Translations under genes and position numbers: made by a program
In this document: positions 1 to 6,952 of the stretch, piece by piece
How the letters are laid out: every line of letters begins with the position of its first letter
How positions within the stretch are numbered: position 1 is the first letter of the stretch
Notes under the pieces: model-generated
What the model was told of the DNA's origin: nothing
The model's input: the letters and a program-made list of their open reading frames with translations, nothing else
Databases searched by the model: none
Assembly (NCBI GenBank): GCA_002335845.1
Contig: DDCV01000160.1
Coordinates: 1 to 10,643 of the forward strand
From: Rickettsiales bacterium UBA1997
GTDB taxonomy: Bacteria > Pseudomonadota > Alphaproteobacteria > Rickettsiales > UBA1997
Direction: 5' to 3'
DNA: 10,643 nucleotides

Positions 1-1
1 T

Positions 2-145
2 TCAAGTCAGGCGCTAGAAAAGCTGCTTTATTTGGCTATTCAAAATATCTTAGAAAAGTGGAATAAACCGATTAATAATTGGAGCTTGATTATTTCTCAA
101 TTTGCCATTAGGTTTGAAGGTAGGGTTAAATTGGACATAGCTTAG
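2..145 (+). pseudogene. C-terminal end of an IS256-family transposase (partial at window edge)
   Basis: An open frame runs in from the left edge and stops at TAG, giving 47 residues. It contains EKWNKPINNWSLIISQFAIR followed by FEGR, which matches the usual end of IS256-family (mutator-type DDE) transposases, where a KW-x-PI-x-NW segment is followed by QFAI-x-FE-x-R. The catalytic DDE residues would lie outside the window, so I cannot tell whether the gene is intact. The tail VKLDIA is a few residues longer than many family members. It runs with the direction of the likely right IS end just downstream. The family is recognised from a short stretch only. Confidence 0.72.
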
Positions 146-189
146 AAGTGATAGGGATTTAGGTTAGACATAGTTTATTGGATGGACCC
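146..189. mobile_element. Probable right end (terminal inverted repeat) of the IS256-type element
   Basis: Read inward on the minus strand from 189, the sequence begins GGGTCCATCC and continues with AATAAACTATGTCTAA. A GGG-type terminus followed by an AACTGTGTC-like block is a common form of IS256-family ends. A degenerate second copy of the inner block (TTGGACATAGCTTAG) lies at 131-145, inside the transposase end. The left end is not in the window, so neither the repeat pairing nor a target duplication can be tested. The boundary at 189 is inferred. Confidence 0.4.
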
Positions 190-212
190 GATTTGCAATA
201 TAGATTCTTAAA

Positions 213-262
213 TATAGTGGCATTAAGTAATTAATAATAACTCTCTTTAAAATGCCACAATA
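213..262. repeat. Hairpin downstream of argJ
   Basis: GTGGCATT at 217-224 pairs perfectly with AATGCCAC at 251-258. The stem extends outward past one A/A mismatch by three A-T pairs, and inward by AAG/CTT with a three-base bulge. It lies 3' of argJ on the minus strand and could help end that transcript, but no clear T-run follows it. Its right arm touches the first copy of the ATACCA-N6-ATCTTTAA repeat, so it may instead be part of that element. Apart from this hairpin, the repeat copy and the IS end, 146-336 holds nothing I recognise. Confidence 0.45.
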
Positions 263-279
263 CCAAATCTCATCTTTAA
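260..279 (+). repeat. 20-bp intergenic repeat, copy 1
   Basis: The sequence is ATACCAAATCTCATCTTTAA. It shares ATACCA and ATCTTTAA, at the same spacing, with 6933-6952 and 10504-10523. It lies 58 bases from the 3' end of argJ, and relative to that gene it reads as the reverse complement. Its CATCTTT also pairs with AAAGATG at 292-298, making a local hairpin in the argJ 3' region. Function unknown. Confidence 0.5.
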
Positions 280-336
280 ATATATGATAAAAAAGATGAA
301 TAATATAAATTATCTAAAGGTTTAGTTTGGCGCAAT

Positions 337-1521
337 TTACGATCTGTAATCCTTGTTTATCGTAACATATTCTTCATTAAGATCTCCGCTATATATTGTC
401 GCCGAGCCTTTTCCAAGTTGAAGGTTAATTGAAATATTAACCTCTTCATTTTTAAGATATTCGTGCACCTGTTTTTCGTTATAATCTGTACTTAGCTCGC
501 CATCAATTACCACATCAAAATCACCAATCTTAAGATCAATATAATTTTGATTGGCTAAGGGGCAAGATTTGCCAATAGCAGCAATTATACGACCCCAATT
601 TGGGTCAGCAGCAGCAATTGCAGACTTAACCAGTGGTGAATTGCCAATAGCCATTGCAGCTTCTTTGGCAGATTTATCATTTGCAGCATTTTTTACTGTA
701 ATTTCGATAATTTTTGTAACTCCTTCGCCGTCCAAAACTATCATTTTTGCTAAATCTAAACATAAATCATGTAAATTTTCTTTAAAGTCAGTGAATTTTA
801 TATCATTTATATCAGATATTTTGTTATTTTTAGCTGTTTTGGTAGCAAAAATTAATAAAGTGTCATTTGTTGAAGTGTCTGAGTCTATAGTAATGGCATT
901 AAAAGTTTTTTCTGCTACTTCTTTAAGTAATTTTGATAAAATATCAGGTTCAATATCCGCATCAGTAAATATAAAACTTAAAAGTGTTGCCATATTTGGC
1001 GCAATCATACCTGACCCTTTGGCAAATCCAACTAAATTTATATCTTTATCATCTATTTTGCAGGTTTTTTGAACTAACTTATGTTTAGTGTCGGTGGTCA
1101 TGATAGATTTTGCTGCCAAGCTCCAAGAATCTTGCTGAAAATTAGATGATTCTAACATTTGTGGCAATTTTGATGTGATTTTTGCAACATCTAACTTTTC
1201 TCCAATTACACCAGTTGAGCAGATAAAAATCTCTTCTTTTGGGCAATTTAATAATTCAGATAAGTTTGTAACTTTTTTTTCAACCGCTTTTTTACCATCG
1301 CTGCCTGTAAAGCAATTAGCATTACCGGCATTAACTAACAAAGCTTTTGCAATACCATTTTTAATATTTTTTTGACACCATAAAACAGGGGCGGCGCGCA
1401 TTGATGATTGCGTAAAAACTCCAGCTACATTAGCTGGATCTTCAAAGGAAATTAGTAGTAAATCATCGCGATTTTTATATTTTACGCCACTGTTTACTGT
1501 GCTTATTTTTATATTATCCAT
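337..1521 (-). CDS. argJ: Bifunctional ornithine acetyltransferase / N-acetylglutamate synthase ArgJ
   Basis: ArgJ moves the acetyl group from N-acetylornithine to glutamate, recycling acetyl in cytosolic arginine synthesis; bifunctional forms also acetylate glutamate from acetyl-CoA. The 394-residue protein has the family landmarks in order: VNAGNAN (63-69), STGVIG (102-107), MTTDT (141-145), KGSGMIAPNMATLL (168-181), DPNWGRIIAAIG, and a GDLNEEYVTINKDYRS terminus. The precursor is known to cut itself between Ala and Thr of the AT-M/L-L motif, which would make Thr179 the catalytic N-terminus of the beta chain. The ATG start overlaps the trpA stop by 8 bases, so the two are translationally coupled; no Shine-Dalgarno is evident. 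Whether it has both activities or only the transferase activity cannot be read from the sequence. Sitting behind trpBA is unusual for argJ. Confidence 0.96.
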   Translation of the reverse strand: MDNIKISTVNSGVKYKNRDDLLLISFEDPANVAGVFTQSSMRAAPVLWCQKNIKNGIAKALLVNAGNANCFTGSDGKKAVEKKVTNLSELLNCPKEEIFICSTGVIGEKLDVAKITSKLPQMLESSNFQQDSWSLAAKSIMTTDTKHKLVQKTCKIDDKDINLVGFAKGSGMIAPNMATLLSFIFTDADIEPDILSKLLKEVAEKTFNAITIDSDTSTNDTLLIFATKTAKNNKISDINDIKFTDFKENLHDLCLDLAKMIVLDGEGVTKIIEITVKNAANDKSAKEAAMAIGNSPLVKSAIAAADPNWGRIIAAIGKSCPLANQNYIDLKIGDFDVVIDGELSTDYNEKQVHEYLKNEEVNISINLQLGKGSATIYSGDLNEEYVTINKDYRS

Positions 1522-2332
1522 TTTTTATTTTTTTTGAGAATTCTGCAACTATCTCAGTTATTTTTTCAACAATCGCATCAGATTTTTTTTGATCTTTTAT
1601 CATTTTTGCTATTTCCCCTACCAAAGTTGAGCCAACTACAATGCTATCAATATTTAATTTACAAAACTCAGCCGCCATTTCGGGGGTTTTGATACCAAAG
1701 CCGAGCGCTATTGGTAGCTTTGATATCTCTCTAAGTTTTTTAACATTCTCTATATTGTCATTGAAATTGGCGGTTTTGGTTCCAGTAATTCCAAGCATTG
1801 AAATTAAATATAAAAAACCACTAGCATTTTTGACAATTTTTTTAGCTCTCTCAATATTTGTAGTTGGAGCAATGAGTTGAATCAAATCAAGATTATTTTT
1901 ATTGACTTCAGACATTATCTCACCTTCTTCCTCTAGGGGTAGATCGACAATCAAAAAGCCATCAACACCAGCTTCTTTGGCATCAAAAAATATTTTATTA
2001 AGGCCATATTTTAATATTGGATTAAAATATCCCATCAATATCAACGGCGTTTTATTATCAATCTGGCGAAATTCTTTTACCATTTCCAAAGTTTTAAGTA
2101 GCGTCATACCATTATCAATTGCCCTTCTCGAAGCATCTTCAATAATTGGTCCATCGCCAGCGGGATCAAGAAATGGAATGCCCAACTCGATAATATCAGC
2201 TCCAGATTTTGGTAAGAATTTTAATATTTCTAATGATGTTTTGTAATCAGGATCACCAGCGCAAATATAAGTGGCGAAGGCTTTCTGATTTTTAGCTTTT
2301 AATTCGGAAAATTTTTCTTCGATACGAGTCAT
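1514..2332 (-). CDS. trpA: Tryptophan synthase alpha chain
   Basis: TrpA splits indole-3-glycerol phosphate to indole and glyceraldehyde 3-phosphate in the cytosol and passes indole to TrpB through the alpha2-beta2 tunnel. The 272 residues match the usual length. IIELGIPF carries the catalytic Glu49 and DPAGDGP carries Asp60, both at the Salmonella enzyme's numbering. Later come LMGYFNP, FLIVDLPLEE, the ISMLGITGT loop, ALGFGI for phosphate binding, and VVGSTLV. DPAGDGP differs slightly from the common DPMADGP. The ATG start gives a full-length N-terminus, but no Shine-Dalgarno is visible and a 116-bp gap separates the gene from trpB; trpB and trpA often overlap. The 3' end overlaps argJ. It is probably cotranscribed with trpB and argJ. 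Confidence 0.96.
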   Translation of the reverse strand: MTRIEEKFSELKAKNQKAFATYICAGDPDYKTSLEILKFLPKSGADIIELGIPFLDPAGDGPIIEDASRRAIDNGMTLLKTLEMVKEFRQIDNKTPLILMGYFNPILKYGLNKIFFDAKEAGVDGFLIVDLPLEEEGEIMSEVNKNNLDLIQLIAPTTNIERAKKIVKNASGFLYLISMLGITGTKTANFNDNIENVKKLREISKLPIALGFGIKTPEMAAEFCKLNIDSIVVGSTLVGEIAKMIKDQKKSDAIVEKITEIVAEFSKKIKNG

Positions 2333-2381
2333 TTATTTTTTGATATAATTTATAATAAACTTAGAGACAATTTATTTGCAA

Positions 2382-2399
2382 GGACGACTGGCGTCGACC
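2382..2399. repeat. GC-rich hairpin in the trpB-trpA gap
   Basis: Within otherwise very AT-rich spacer, 2381-2413 is strongly GC-rich. The 18 bases at 2382-2399 fold as GG, an A/A mismatch, then CGAC, loop TGGC, GTCG, mismatch, CC. No T-run follows on the minus strand, so it is a poor intrinsic terminator. It could affect trpA expression or mRNA stability, or be a remnant of an inserted palindromic element. The function is unknown. Confidence 0.35.
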
Positions 2400-2448
2400 A
2401 CCATTGGCCGTAAAAAACAATAATATAAGCCATTTATAGAAGATCTTT

Positions 2449-3642
2449 TTATTTTACATCTAAAATTCTTGATACAGTTTCAATATCCTTATCACCGCGA
2501 CCAGATAGATTAACTATTACTATCTGATCTTTACTCATTGTACTAGCTAGTTTGCAGGCATAATGAATGCCATGAGCTGATTCTAAAGCTGGTATCATGC
2601 CCTCACATTTTGATAGAATTTGAAAAGATTCCAAAGCCTCAGCATCAGTGGCGCTTACATAGTTAACGCGACCAATGCCATGTAAATAAGCATGCTCAGG
2701 GCCAATTCCAGGATAATCAAGGCCAGCAGAAATCGAGTGAGCATCATAAATTTGACCATCATCACTTTGTAAGAAGAAGGTTTTATTACCATGTAGAACT
2801 GCTTCTTGACCGCCAGCAATTGAAGCAGAATGTTTATTGCTATCAAGCCCTTCACCAGCAGCTTCAACACCATACATTTTAACGCTTAGGTTATCTAAAA
2901 AGCTGTGAAATAATCCAATTGAATTAGAGCCGCCACCAATGCAACCAACCAATGCATCTGGCAATCGGCCTTCTTGCTCTAATATTTGCTCTTTAGTTTC
3001 TTTACCAATTATTGAATGAAAATCACGCACCATCATTGGATAAGGGTGGGGGCCAGTCACCGTGCCCAATAAATAATAAGTATCGTCAGCATTTGCAATC
3101 CAGTCGCGCATAGCCTCGTTAATTGCATTTTTTAAGCTTTTTGAGCCGGTTTCTACTGACTTAACTTCTGCACCAAGTAGCTTCATACGAAAAACATTAG
3201 GCGCTTGACGCACCATATCCTTAGCTCCCATGTAGATAGTGCAGGGCATTGAAAATAAAGCACAAACTGTAGCAGTGGCTACACCATGTTGGCCAGCACC
3301 AGTTTCAGCGATTATTCTTTTTTTATCCATCCTTTTTGCTAAAAGAATTTGACCAATGCAATTATTTATTTTATGTGAACCGGTGTGGTTTAACTCATCT
3401 CGTTTAAGATAAATTTTAGCTCCACCATATTTTTTACTAAGTTTTTTAGCGAAATAAAGCGGAGAAGGGCGTCCGATATAATGTTTGAAATAGTAATCTA
3501 GCTCTTCTTGAAATTTAGGATCATTTTTAGCGGCAATATAGGATTTTTCTATTTCTAAAACGTTCGGCATCAGAGTTTCAGCGATGTACCTACCGCCAAA
3601 TTTACCAAATTTACCATTTTTGTCTGGCTGATTATAAGTCAT
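2449..3642 (-). CDS. trpB: Tryptophan synthase beta chain
   Basis: TrpB joins indole (delivered from TrpA) with serine to make tryptophan, using pyridoxal phosphate. The 397 residues match the main, TrpA-dependent TrpB1 class. [14 protein letters not shown] places the cofactor lysine at Lys91. AETGAGQHG carries the catalytic Glu113, and GCIGGGSNS (232-240) is the phosphate-binding loop. [22 protein letters not shown] and the terminal NLSGRGDKD are also typical. The ATG is preceded by a good Shine-Dalgarno (AGGTGA). The gene is first in a trpB-trpA-argJ operon and divergent from mraZ. The trpF gene that often precedes trpB in Alphaproteobacteria is absent here. No attenuator leader peptide was seen in the upstream region. 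Confidence 0.97.
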   Translation of the reverse strand: MTYNQPDKNGKFGKFGGRYIAETLMPNVLEIEKSYIAAKNDPKFQEELDYYFKHYIGRPSPLYFAKKLSKKYGGAKIYLKRDELNHTGSHKINNCIGQILLAKRMDKKRIIAETGAGQHGVATATVCALFSMPCTIYMGAKDMVRQAPNVFRMKLLGAEVKSVETGSKSLKNAINEAMRDWIANADDTYYLLGTVTGPHPYPMMVRDFHSIIGKETKEQILEQEGRLPDALVGCIGGGSNSIGLFHSFLDNLSVKMYGVEAAGEGLDSNKHSASIAGGQEAVLHGNKTFFLQSDDGQIYDAHSISAGLDYPGIGPEHAYLHGIGRVNYVSATDAEALESFQILSKCEGMIPALESAHGIHYACKLASTMSKDQIVIVNLSGRGDKDIETVSRILDVK

Positions 3643-3649
3643 GCTAATT

Positions 3650-3655
3650 TCACCT
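3650..3655 (-). promoter_or_regulatory. Shine-Dalgarno of trpB
   Basis: Read on the minus strand, AGGTGA lies seven bases before the trpB ATG. It is the clearest ribosome-binding site in the window; most other genes here show only A-rich sequence before the start. It supports the chosen trpB start. Confidence 0.7.
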
Positions 3656-3712
3656 ATTTATTAAAATTAAAAAAATCTTTTTTACCTCATCTATATATTT
3701 TGCGACAATTAT

Positions 3713-3721
3713 TTATCCACA
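3713..3721 (+). promoter_or_regulatory. Perfect-consensus DnaA box
   Basis: TTATCCACA matches the strongest form of the DnaA-binding consensus (TTATNCACA) exactly. It lies in the trpB/mraZ divergent region, 20 bases upstream of the TTGACA element assigned to mraZ. A single box does not make an origin. It could let DnaA act on the mraZ division cluster, or it may be chance in AT-rich DNA. Binding is inferred. Confidence 0.4.
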
Positions 3722-3740
3722 AAAAAAGATTATTTTTCGT

Positions 3741-3768
3741 TTGACATTGTCAGTTTTATTCCTAATTT
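3741..3768 (+). promoter_or_regulatory. Putative mraZ promoter
   Basis: A perfect -35 hexamer TTGACA (3741-3746) is followed after 16 bases by TAATTT (3763-3768), a weak -10 that keeps only three of six consensus bases. The -35 lies within the small palindrome TGACATTGTCA (3742-3752). The MraZ boxes begin where the -10 ends, which fits repression at or just after the transcription start. The -10 assignment is uncertain. Confidence 0.45.
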
Positions 3769-3815
3769 TTCCATAGATTTCCATAGAAAACCAAAGTTTT
3801 CCATTAAATTTCCAA
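3768..3815 (-). promoter_or_regulatory. MraZ operator array (five TGG boxes, 10-bp period)
   Basis: On the minus strand TGG occurs at 3773-3771, 3783-3781, 3793-3791, 3803-3801 and 3814-3812, so the period is exactly 10 bp for four boxes and 11 for the last. Four boxes read TGGAAA and the middle one reads TGGTTT. E. coli MraZ is known to bind TGGG-type boxes repeated every 10 bp upstream of its own gene, and Mycoplasma MraZ binds AAAGTGG repeats. This array sits between the promoter and mraZ start, so autoregulation is likely. The half-site TGGAAA differs from the E. coli box. Confidence 0.7.
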
Positions 3816-3839
3816 AAATTAACAAGGTTTATAAGATAA

Positions 3840-4298
3840 GTGGCGTTATTTCTTTCAACATTTACCAATAAAGTCGATTCTAAGGGTAGAGTTTCTGTGC
3901 CTTCGCAATTTCGTGCATCATTGGTTAAAGAAGGTTTATCGGCCATGATAGTTTATGAATCATTTGTTAACGACTCTATTGAAGGTTGCGATATTGAGCG
4001 TATTACAAAAATATCACAATCAATTGATGATCTAGAGCCTTTTTCAGAAGAAAGAGAGGCTTTTGCCACCGCCATTTTGGGCGGCGCTATTCAGCTTTCA
4101 ATCGATAATGATGGTCGAGTTATTTTGCCAGAAAGCTTGTTGAAAAAAGCCGATATCAAGGGTAAGGCAGTTTTTGTGGGAAAGGGTTCAACCTTTGAAA
4201 TTTGGGAGCCCGAGGGCTTTAAAGAATATATGGAAAAAGCCAAAAAAGATGCCAAGCAGAAGCGCAATTTACTAAAATTTAACAGCGCTAAAAATTGA
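3840..4298 (+). CDS. mraZ: Transcriptional regulator MraZ
   Basis: MraZ is a ring-forming DNA-binding protein of the AbrB/SpoVT superfamily that controls the division and cell-wall (dcw) cluster it heads. The 152 residues hold the two tandem family repeats: DSKGRVSVP at 13-21 and DNDGRVILP at 89-97, each with the DxxGR core. FLSTFTNKVDSKGR at the N-terminus is typical. The start is GTG, with AAGG about a dozen bases upstream; no better start keeps the conserved FLST beginning. The TGA stop overlaps the next gene's ATG by one base, so rsmH is translationally coupled. The operator array just upstream points to autorepression. Many intracellular relatives are thought to have simplified dcw regulation, so keeping mraZ with its operator suggests a working circuit. 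Confidence 0.95.
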   Translation: MALFLSTFTNKVDSKGRVSVPSQFRASLVKEGLSAMIVYESFVNDSIEGCDIERITKISQSIDDLEPFSEEREAFATAILGGAIQLSIDNDGRVILPESLLKKADIKGKAVFVGKGSTFEIWEPEGFKEYMEKAKKDAKQKRNLLKFNSAKN

Positions 4299-5233
4299 TG
4301 AATAATTTAGATTTTCATAAACCAGTTTTAATCAATGAAGTTTTGCAATATATGAATTGCCAAGATGATCAAACTTACATTGATGCAACATTTGGTGCTG
4401 GCGGATACAGTCGAGCTTTGCTTGAAGCTGCTAATTGTCGAGTAATTGCTTTTGATCGCGATGCGTCAACGCAAAAATTTGCCGATAATTTGCAAAAAAA
4501 GTATGGCAAAAGATTTATCTTTTTTAATAAAAATTTTTCGCAAATCGCTGAGACTGTTCAACAAAATAATATCTCAGATATCGATGGAATTGTCTATGAT
4601 TTTGGAGTTTCATCAATGCAGCTTGACGATAAAAGCAGGGGTTTTTCTTTTGATAGCGAAGAAAAACTTGACATGAGAATGGATAAAAAAATTGCCATCA
4701 GCGCTTTTGAAGTTGTTAATGAATTTTCTTGGGAAGATCTTCATAGGATTATTAAAGATTTTGGTGAAGAAAGAAAGTCCAAACTTATTGCCAAAAAAAT
4801 CGTTGAAATAAGAGAGCAAAATCAAATCACCACTTGCAAAGAGTTGGCTGATATTGTGCGGGGATTTTATAAGGGATATTTTAAAACAGATCCAGCCACC
4901 AAAACTTTTCAAGCTATTCGTATTTATGTAAATAACGAGCTTGAAGAAATCAAATTTTCGCTACAGCAAGCCATAGATATATTAAGAAAAAATGGCAGAT
5001 GTGTAACGGTTTCATTTCACTCATTAGAAGATAGTATAGTGAAATCTTTTTTTAAAAAAGAGGCCGGACTCGATGTTTCCTTTTCAAGATATGAGCCAAT
5101 TTTACAAGAAGAATATTCACCACAAAAAACTTTAGAAATTTTAACTAAATCGGCAATCAAGCCAAGTAAAAATGAAATTTATATCAATCCAAGATCTCGT
5201 TCATCTCGCTTGAGATCTGCAATAAAATTATAA
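4298..5233 (+). CDS. rsmH: 16S rRNA (cytosine-1402 N4)-methyltransferase RsmH (MraW)
   Basis: RsmH uses S-adenosylmethionine to methylate N4 of C1402 in the 16S rRNA decoding centre. Starting at ATG 4298 the protein has 311 residues, near the family norm. HKPVLINEVL opens the protein; DATFGAGGYS (29-38) is the cofactor loop and FDRD (52-55) the ribose-binding acid. DFGVSSMQLD (101-110) and LDMRMD (124-129) are family signatures, followed by NNELEEI, VSFHSLED and a basic NPRSRSSRLR near the end. A TTG three bases upstream is in frame, but the ATG sharing its first base with the mraZ stop is the usual dcw coupling and is preferred. ftsL begins one base after the stop. Confidence 0.96.
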   Translation: MNNLDFHKPVLINEVLQYMNCQDDQTYIDATFGAGGYSRALLEAANCRVIAFDRDASTQKFADNLQKKYGKRFIFFNKNFSQIAETVQQNNISDIDGIVYDFGVSSMQLDDKSRGFSFDSEEKLDMRMDKKIAISAFEVVNEFSWEDLHRIIKDFGEERKSKLIAKKIVEIREQNQITTCKELADIVRGFYKGYFKTDPATKTFQAIRIYVNNELEEIKFSLQQAIDILRKNGRCVTVSFHSLEDSIVKSFFKKEAGLDVSFSRYEPILQEEYSPQKTLEILTKSAIKPSKNEIYINPRSRSSRLRSAIKL

Positions 5234-5234
5234 A

Positions 5235-5609
5235 ATGACTATTCTACTCCTAGCAAAAATTATAAAAAATAACTTAACAAAAACGTTTTTCATTAGCTCT
5301 CTTTTACTGAGCATATCCTTGCTTTTTATAATACAGTTTAAGGTTGATATTTTGAGTAGTGAATTAAGTAGGGTTGAAAATGAAATTGTATCATATCAAG
5401 AAGAGATAAAAATTCTTGATATAGAGTGGGTTTATTTAACTAGACCGGAGAGATTAAGAATATTAGCTAAAAAATATTTAAAAAATAATGGCTATATGTC
5501 AGTTTCTCAAATAAGAGATAAGGATAGCTTGAAATCTTACTATTTAAGTAAATATAAAAAATATCAGGAGAAAAAAATGGCATCTAACACCAATAAATCT
5601 CAATTATAA
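5235..5609 (+). CDS. ftsL: Cell division protein FtsL
   Basis: FtsL is a small bitopic inner-membrane protein that joins FtsB and FtsQ and helps activate septal peptidoglycan synthesis. The 124 residues show a short cytoplasmic start, one membrane segment (about 17-34), then a heptad-like stretch (38-62, SELSRVENEIVSYQEEIKIL) suited to a coiled coil. EWVYLTRPERLRILAKKYL (64-82) is the best evidence: an E-W-x-YL-x-RPERL motif is typical of alphaproteobacterial FtsL. FtsL varies greatly in sequence, so the call rests on this motif, topology and position after rsmH. The tail beyond about 90 is lysine- and serine-rich with no recognised domain. The next gene starts two bases after the stop; it is not ftsI as expected. 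Confidence 0.88.
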   Translation: MTILLLAKIIKNNLTKTFFISSLLLSISLLFIIQFKVDILSSELSRVENEIVSYQEEIKILDIEWVYLTRPERLRILAKKYLKNNGYMSVSQIRDKDSLKSYYLSKYKKYQEKKMASNTNKSQL

Positions 5610-5611
5610 AA

Positions 5612-6889
5612 ATGAACATTTTAAATCGTTCGCAAATTTTCTTTTATTCACTTCTAGCATTTCCGCTATCCTTCGTCGGTTTACCAATTTATATCAATAT
5701 TAGCGACTTTTATGCTAAAAAATTTGGCTTAAGCATTACCTTGATTGGCTTTATATTAATTTTGGTAAGGATTATAGATATTGTGCAAGATATTTTTGTT
5801 GGCTATTTTTCTGATATTTTAGCAAAACATAAATTATATCGTAAAAAAATAATTTCCATTTCAGTAATTTGCTTATCTTTGGTATTTTACGCTTTATTTA
5901 ACCCGCCTCAAATACAAAGTCAGATATTGGTTATATTATGGTTTTTTTTGGTTTCAACCCTAACTTACACTTTTTTTAATTTTGCTGTCATAAATTACGA
6001 AGCAATTGCCGCAATAGTTTCTAATAATAAAAAAGATAGAATATCGATCAATTCAGCTAAAGAGTTTTTTGGATTGATCGGGTTTTTAGTGGCAACCATT
6101 ATGCCTTACGCAATATCTTCATCTTCCGATAGCAGCTTTGAGGATAGTTATTTTTTTCTAAGTATATTTTTTGTTATCATCATATTGCTGGTAAATTTTA
6201 TTATTTTTTCTCGAGTCAATATTGATAACCATTATCAGAAGAAAGTATCAGCTAAAATTAATATAAAATCAGTATTTCAACATAAGAATTTTATGTTTTT
6301 TTTGGTAATTTTTGTTATTAATGCCGCGGCGGTTAGCTTTCCAACGGCAACAATAATTTTTTATGTAGAAGATGTTTTGCAACTCAAGGATAAGTTTGGA
6401 ATTTTCTTATTTACATATTTCTTTGCAGCTATTTCTTTTATATTCTTCTGGAAATATCTATCGCAAAAATATGGCAAAATAAGAATATGGATTATTTCAA
6501 TATTAGGTAGCGTAATAACATTTTTGTTTGCTTTTTTTATTGATGCTTCAACTGCTAATTATTTTTATTTAGTGTGCTTATTTTCTGGTATTTTTCTTGG
6601 CCCGGATCTTATAAATCCTCCAGCCTTAGTTGCCGATTTGACGCAAAATAACAAAAATGAAATATCATCTTTTTTTGCCATGTTCAATATGACGGCAAAG
6701 ATTGGGCTAATGATCTCATCTTCCGCGAGTTTGATAATTTTGGGATATTTTGGTTATCAGCCTGGGCAATCTGAGAGTGAAATATCTAGCGGACAAAACA
6801 TAATTCCTTATGTTTATGCTTTAATACCATGCCTACTTAAGATTGTAGTTGTTTTTTTATTAGTAAAATTCTCAAAAAAAATTACTTAA
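5612..6889 (+). CDS. GPH-family (MelB-like) major facilitator symporter
   Basis: This is a 425-residue inner-membrane protein with about twelve hydrophobic segments, suited to the major facilitator fold. The region RIIDIVQDIFVGYFSD (53-68) fits the glycoside-pentoside-hexuronide:cation symporter signature R-x2-D-x3-D. Asp56 and Asp60 align by eye with MelB Asp55 and Asp59, which bind the coupling cation. A basic loop (LAKHKLYRKK, 70-79) follows, as expected between helices 2 and 3, and GPDLINPPALVADL lies near the start of the last helices. The substrate cannot be read from sequence; GPH proteins mostly carry sugars or other small organic solutes with H+ or Na+. The start ATG lies two bases after ftsL, so the gene shares that operon, although no functional link to division is evident. 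The 329-bp palindrome follows. Confidence 0.82.
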   Translation: MNILNRSQIFFYSLLAFPLSFVGLPIYINISDFYAKKFGLSITLIGFILILVRIIDIVQDIFVGYFSDILAKHKLYRKKIISISVICLSLVFYALFNPPQIQSQILVILWFFLVSTLTYTFFNFAVINYEAIAAIVSNNKKDRISINSAKEFFGLIGFLVATIMPYAISSSSDSSFEDSYFFLSIFFVIIILLVNFIIFSRVNIDNHYQKKVSAKINIKSVFQHKNFMFFLVIFVINAAAVSFPTATIIFYVEDVLQLKDKFGIFLFTYFFAAISFIFFWKYLSQKYGKIRIWIISILGSVITFLFAFFIDASTANYFYLVCLFSGIFLGPDLINPPALVADLTQNNKNEISSFFAMFNMTAKIGLMISSSASLIILGYFGYQPGQSESEISSGQNIIPYVYALIPCLLKIVVVFLLVKFSKKIT

Positions 6890-6932
6890 TTTACTCAGAG
6901 ATTTTAAAAAATATTAGTTAAAGACGGAAATT

Positions 6933-6952
6933 ATACCAAAAACCATCTTTAA
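6933..6952 (+). repeat. 20-bp intergenic repeat, copy 2 (left end of the palindrome)
   Basis: ATACCAAAAACCATCTTTAA forms the outermost left arm of the 329-bp palindrome and has a perfect inverted partner at 7242-7261. It shares ATACCA and ATCTTTAA with copies at 260 and 10504. That related sequences occur elsewhere supports reading this as the terminal repeat of an element family. Read from either convergent gene, the same sequence is met after the stop codon: 43 bases after the transporter and 5 bases after the lipoprotein gene. Confidence 0.6.

Noticed and set aside
551..1072. Long plus-strand reading frame (173 codons) opposite argJ
   Set aside because: It is antisense to a certain gene, low in complexity and matches no family I know; a shadow of argJ codon bias.
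1902..2246. Plus-strand reading frame opposite trpA
   Set aside because: It lies wholly inside a clear trpA gene, with no start signal and no recognisable domain.
2375..2415. tRNA or small RNA in the GC-rich trpB-trpA island
   Set aside because: Although CCACCA is present, no acceptor stem or T-arm could be paired, and the only stem is six pairs with a mismatch.
3768..3815. CRISPR-like short repeats
   Set aside because: The unit is only about 6 bases at 10-bp spacing with no spacers; it fits a MraZ operator instead.
3713..3946. Minus-strand frame of 77 codons across the mraZ promoter
   Set aside because: It covers the operator array and the mraZ start, has repetitive composition from the 10-bp repeats and no ribosome site.
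4295..4297. TTG as the start of rsmH
   Set aside because: The ATG directly after it shares its first base with the mraZ stop, the usual coupling, and needs no rare start codon.
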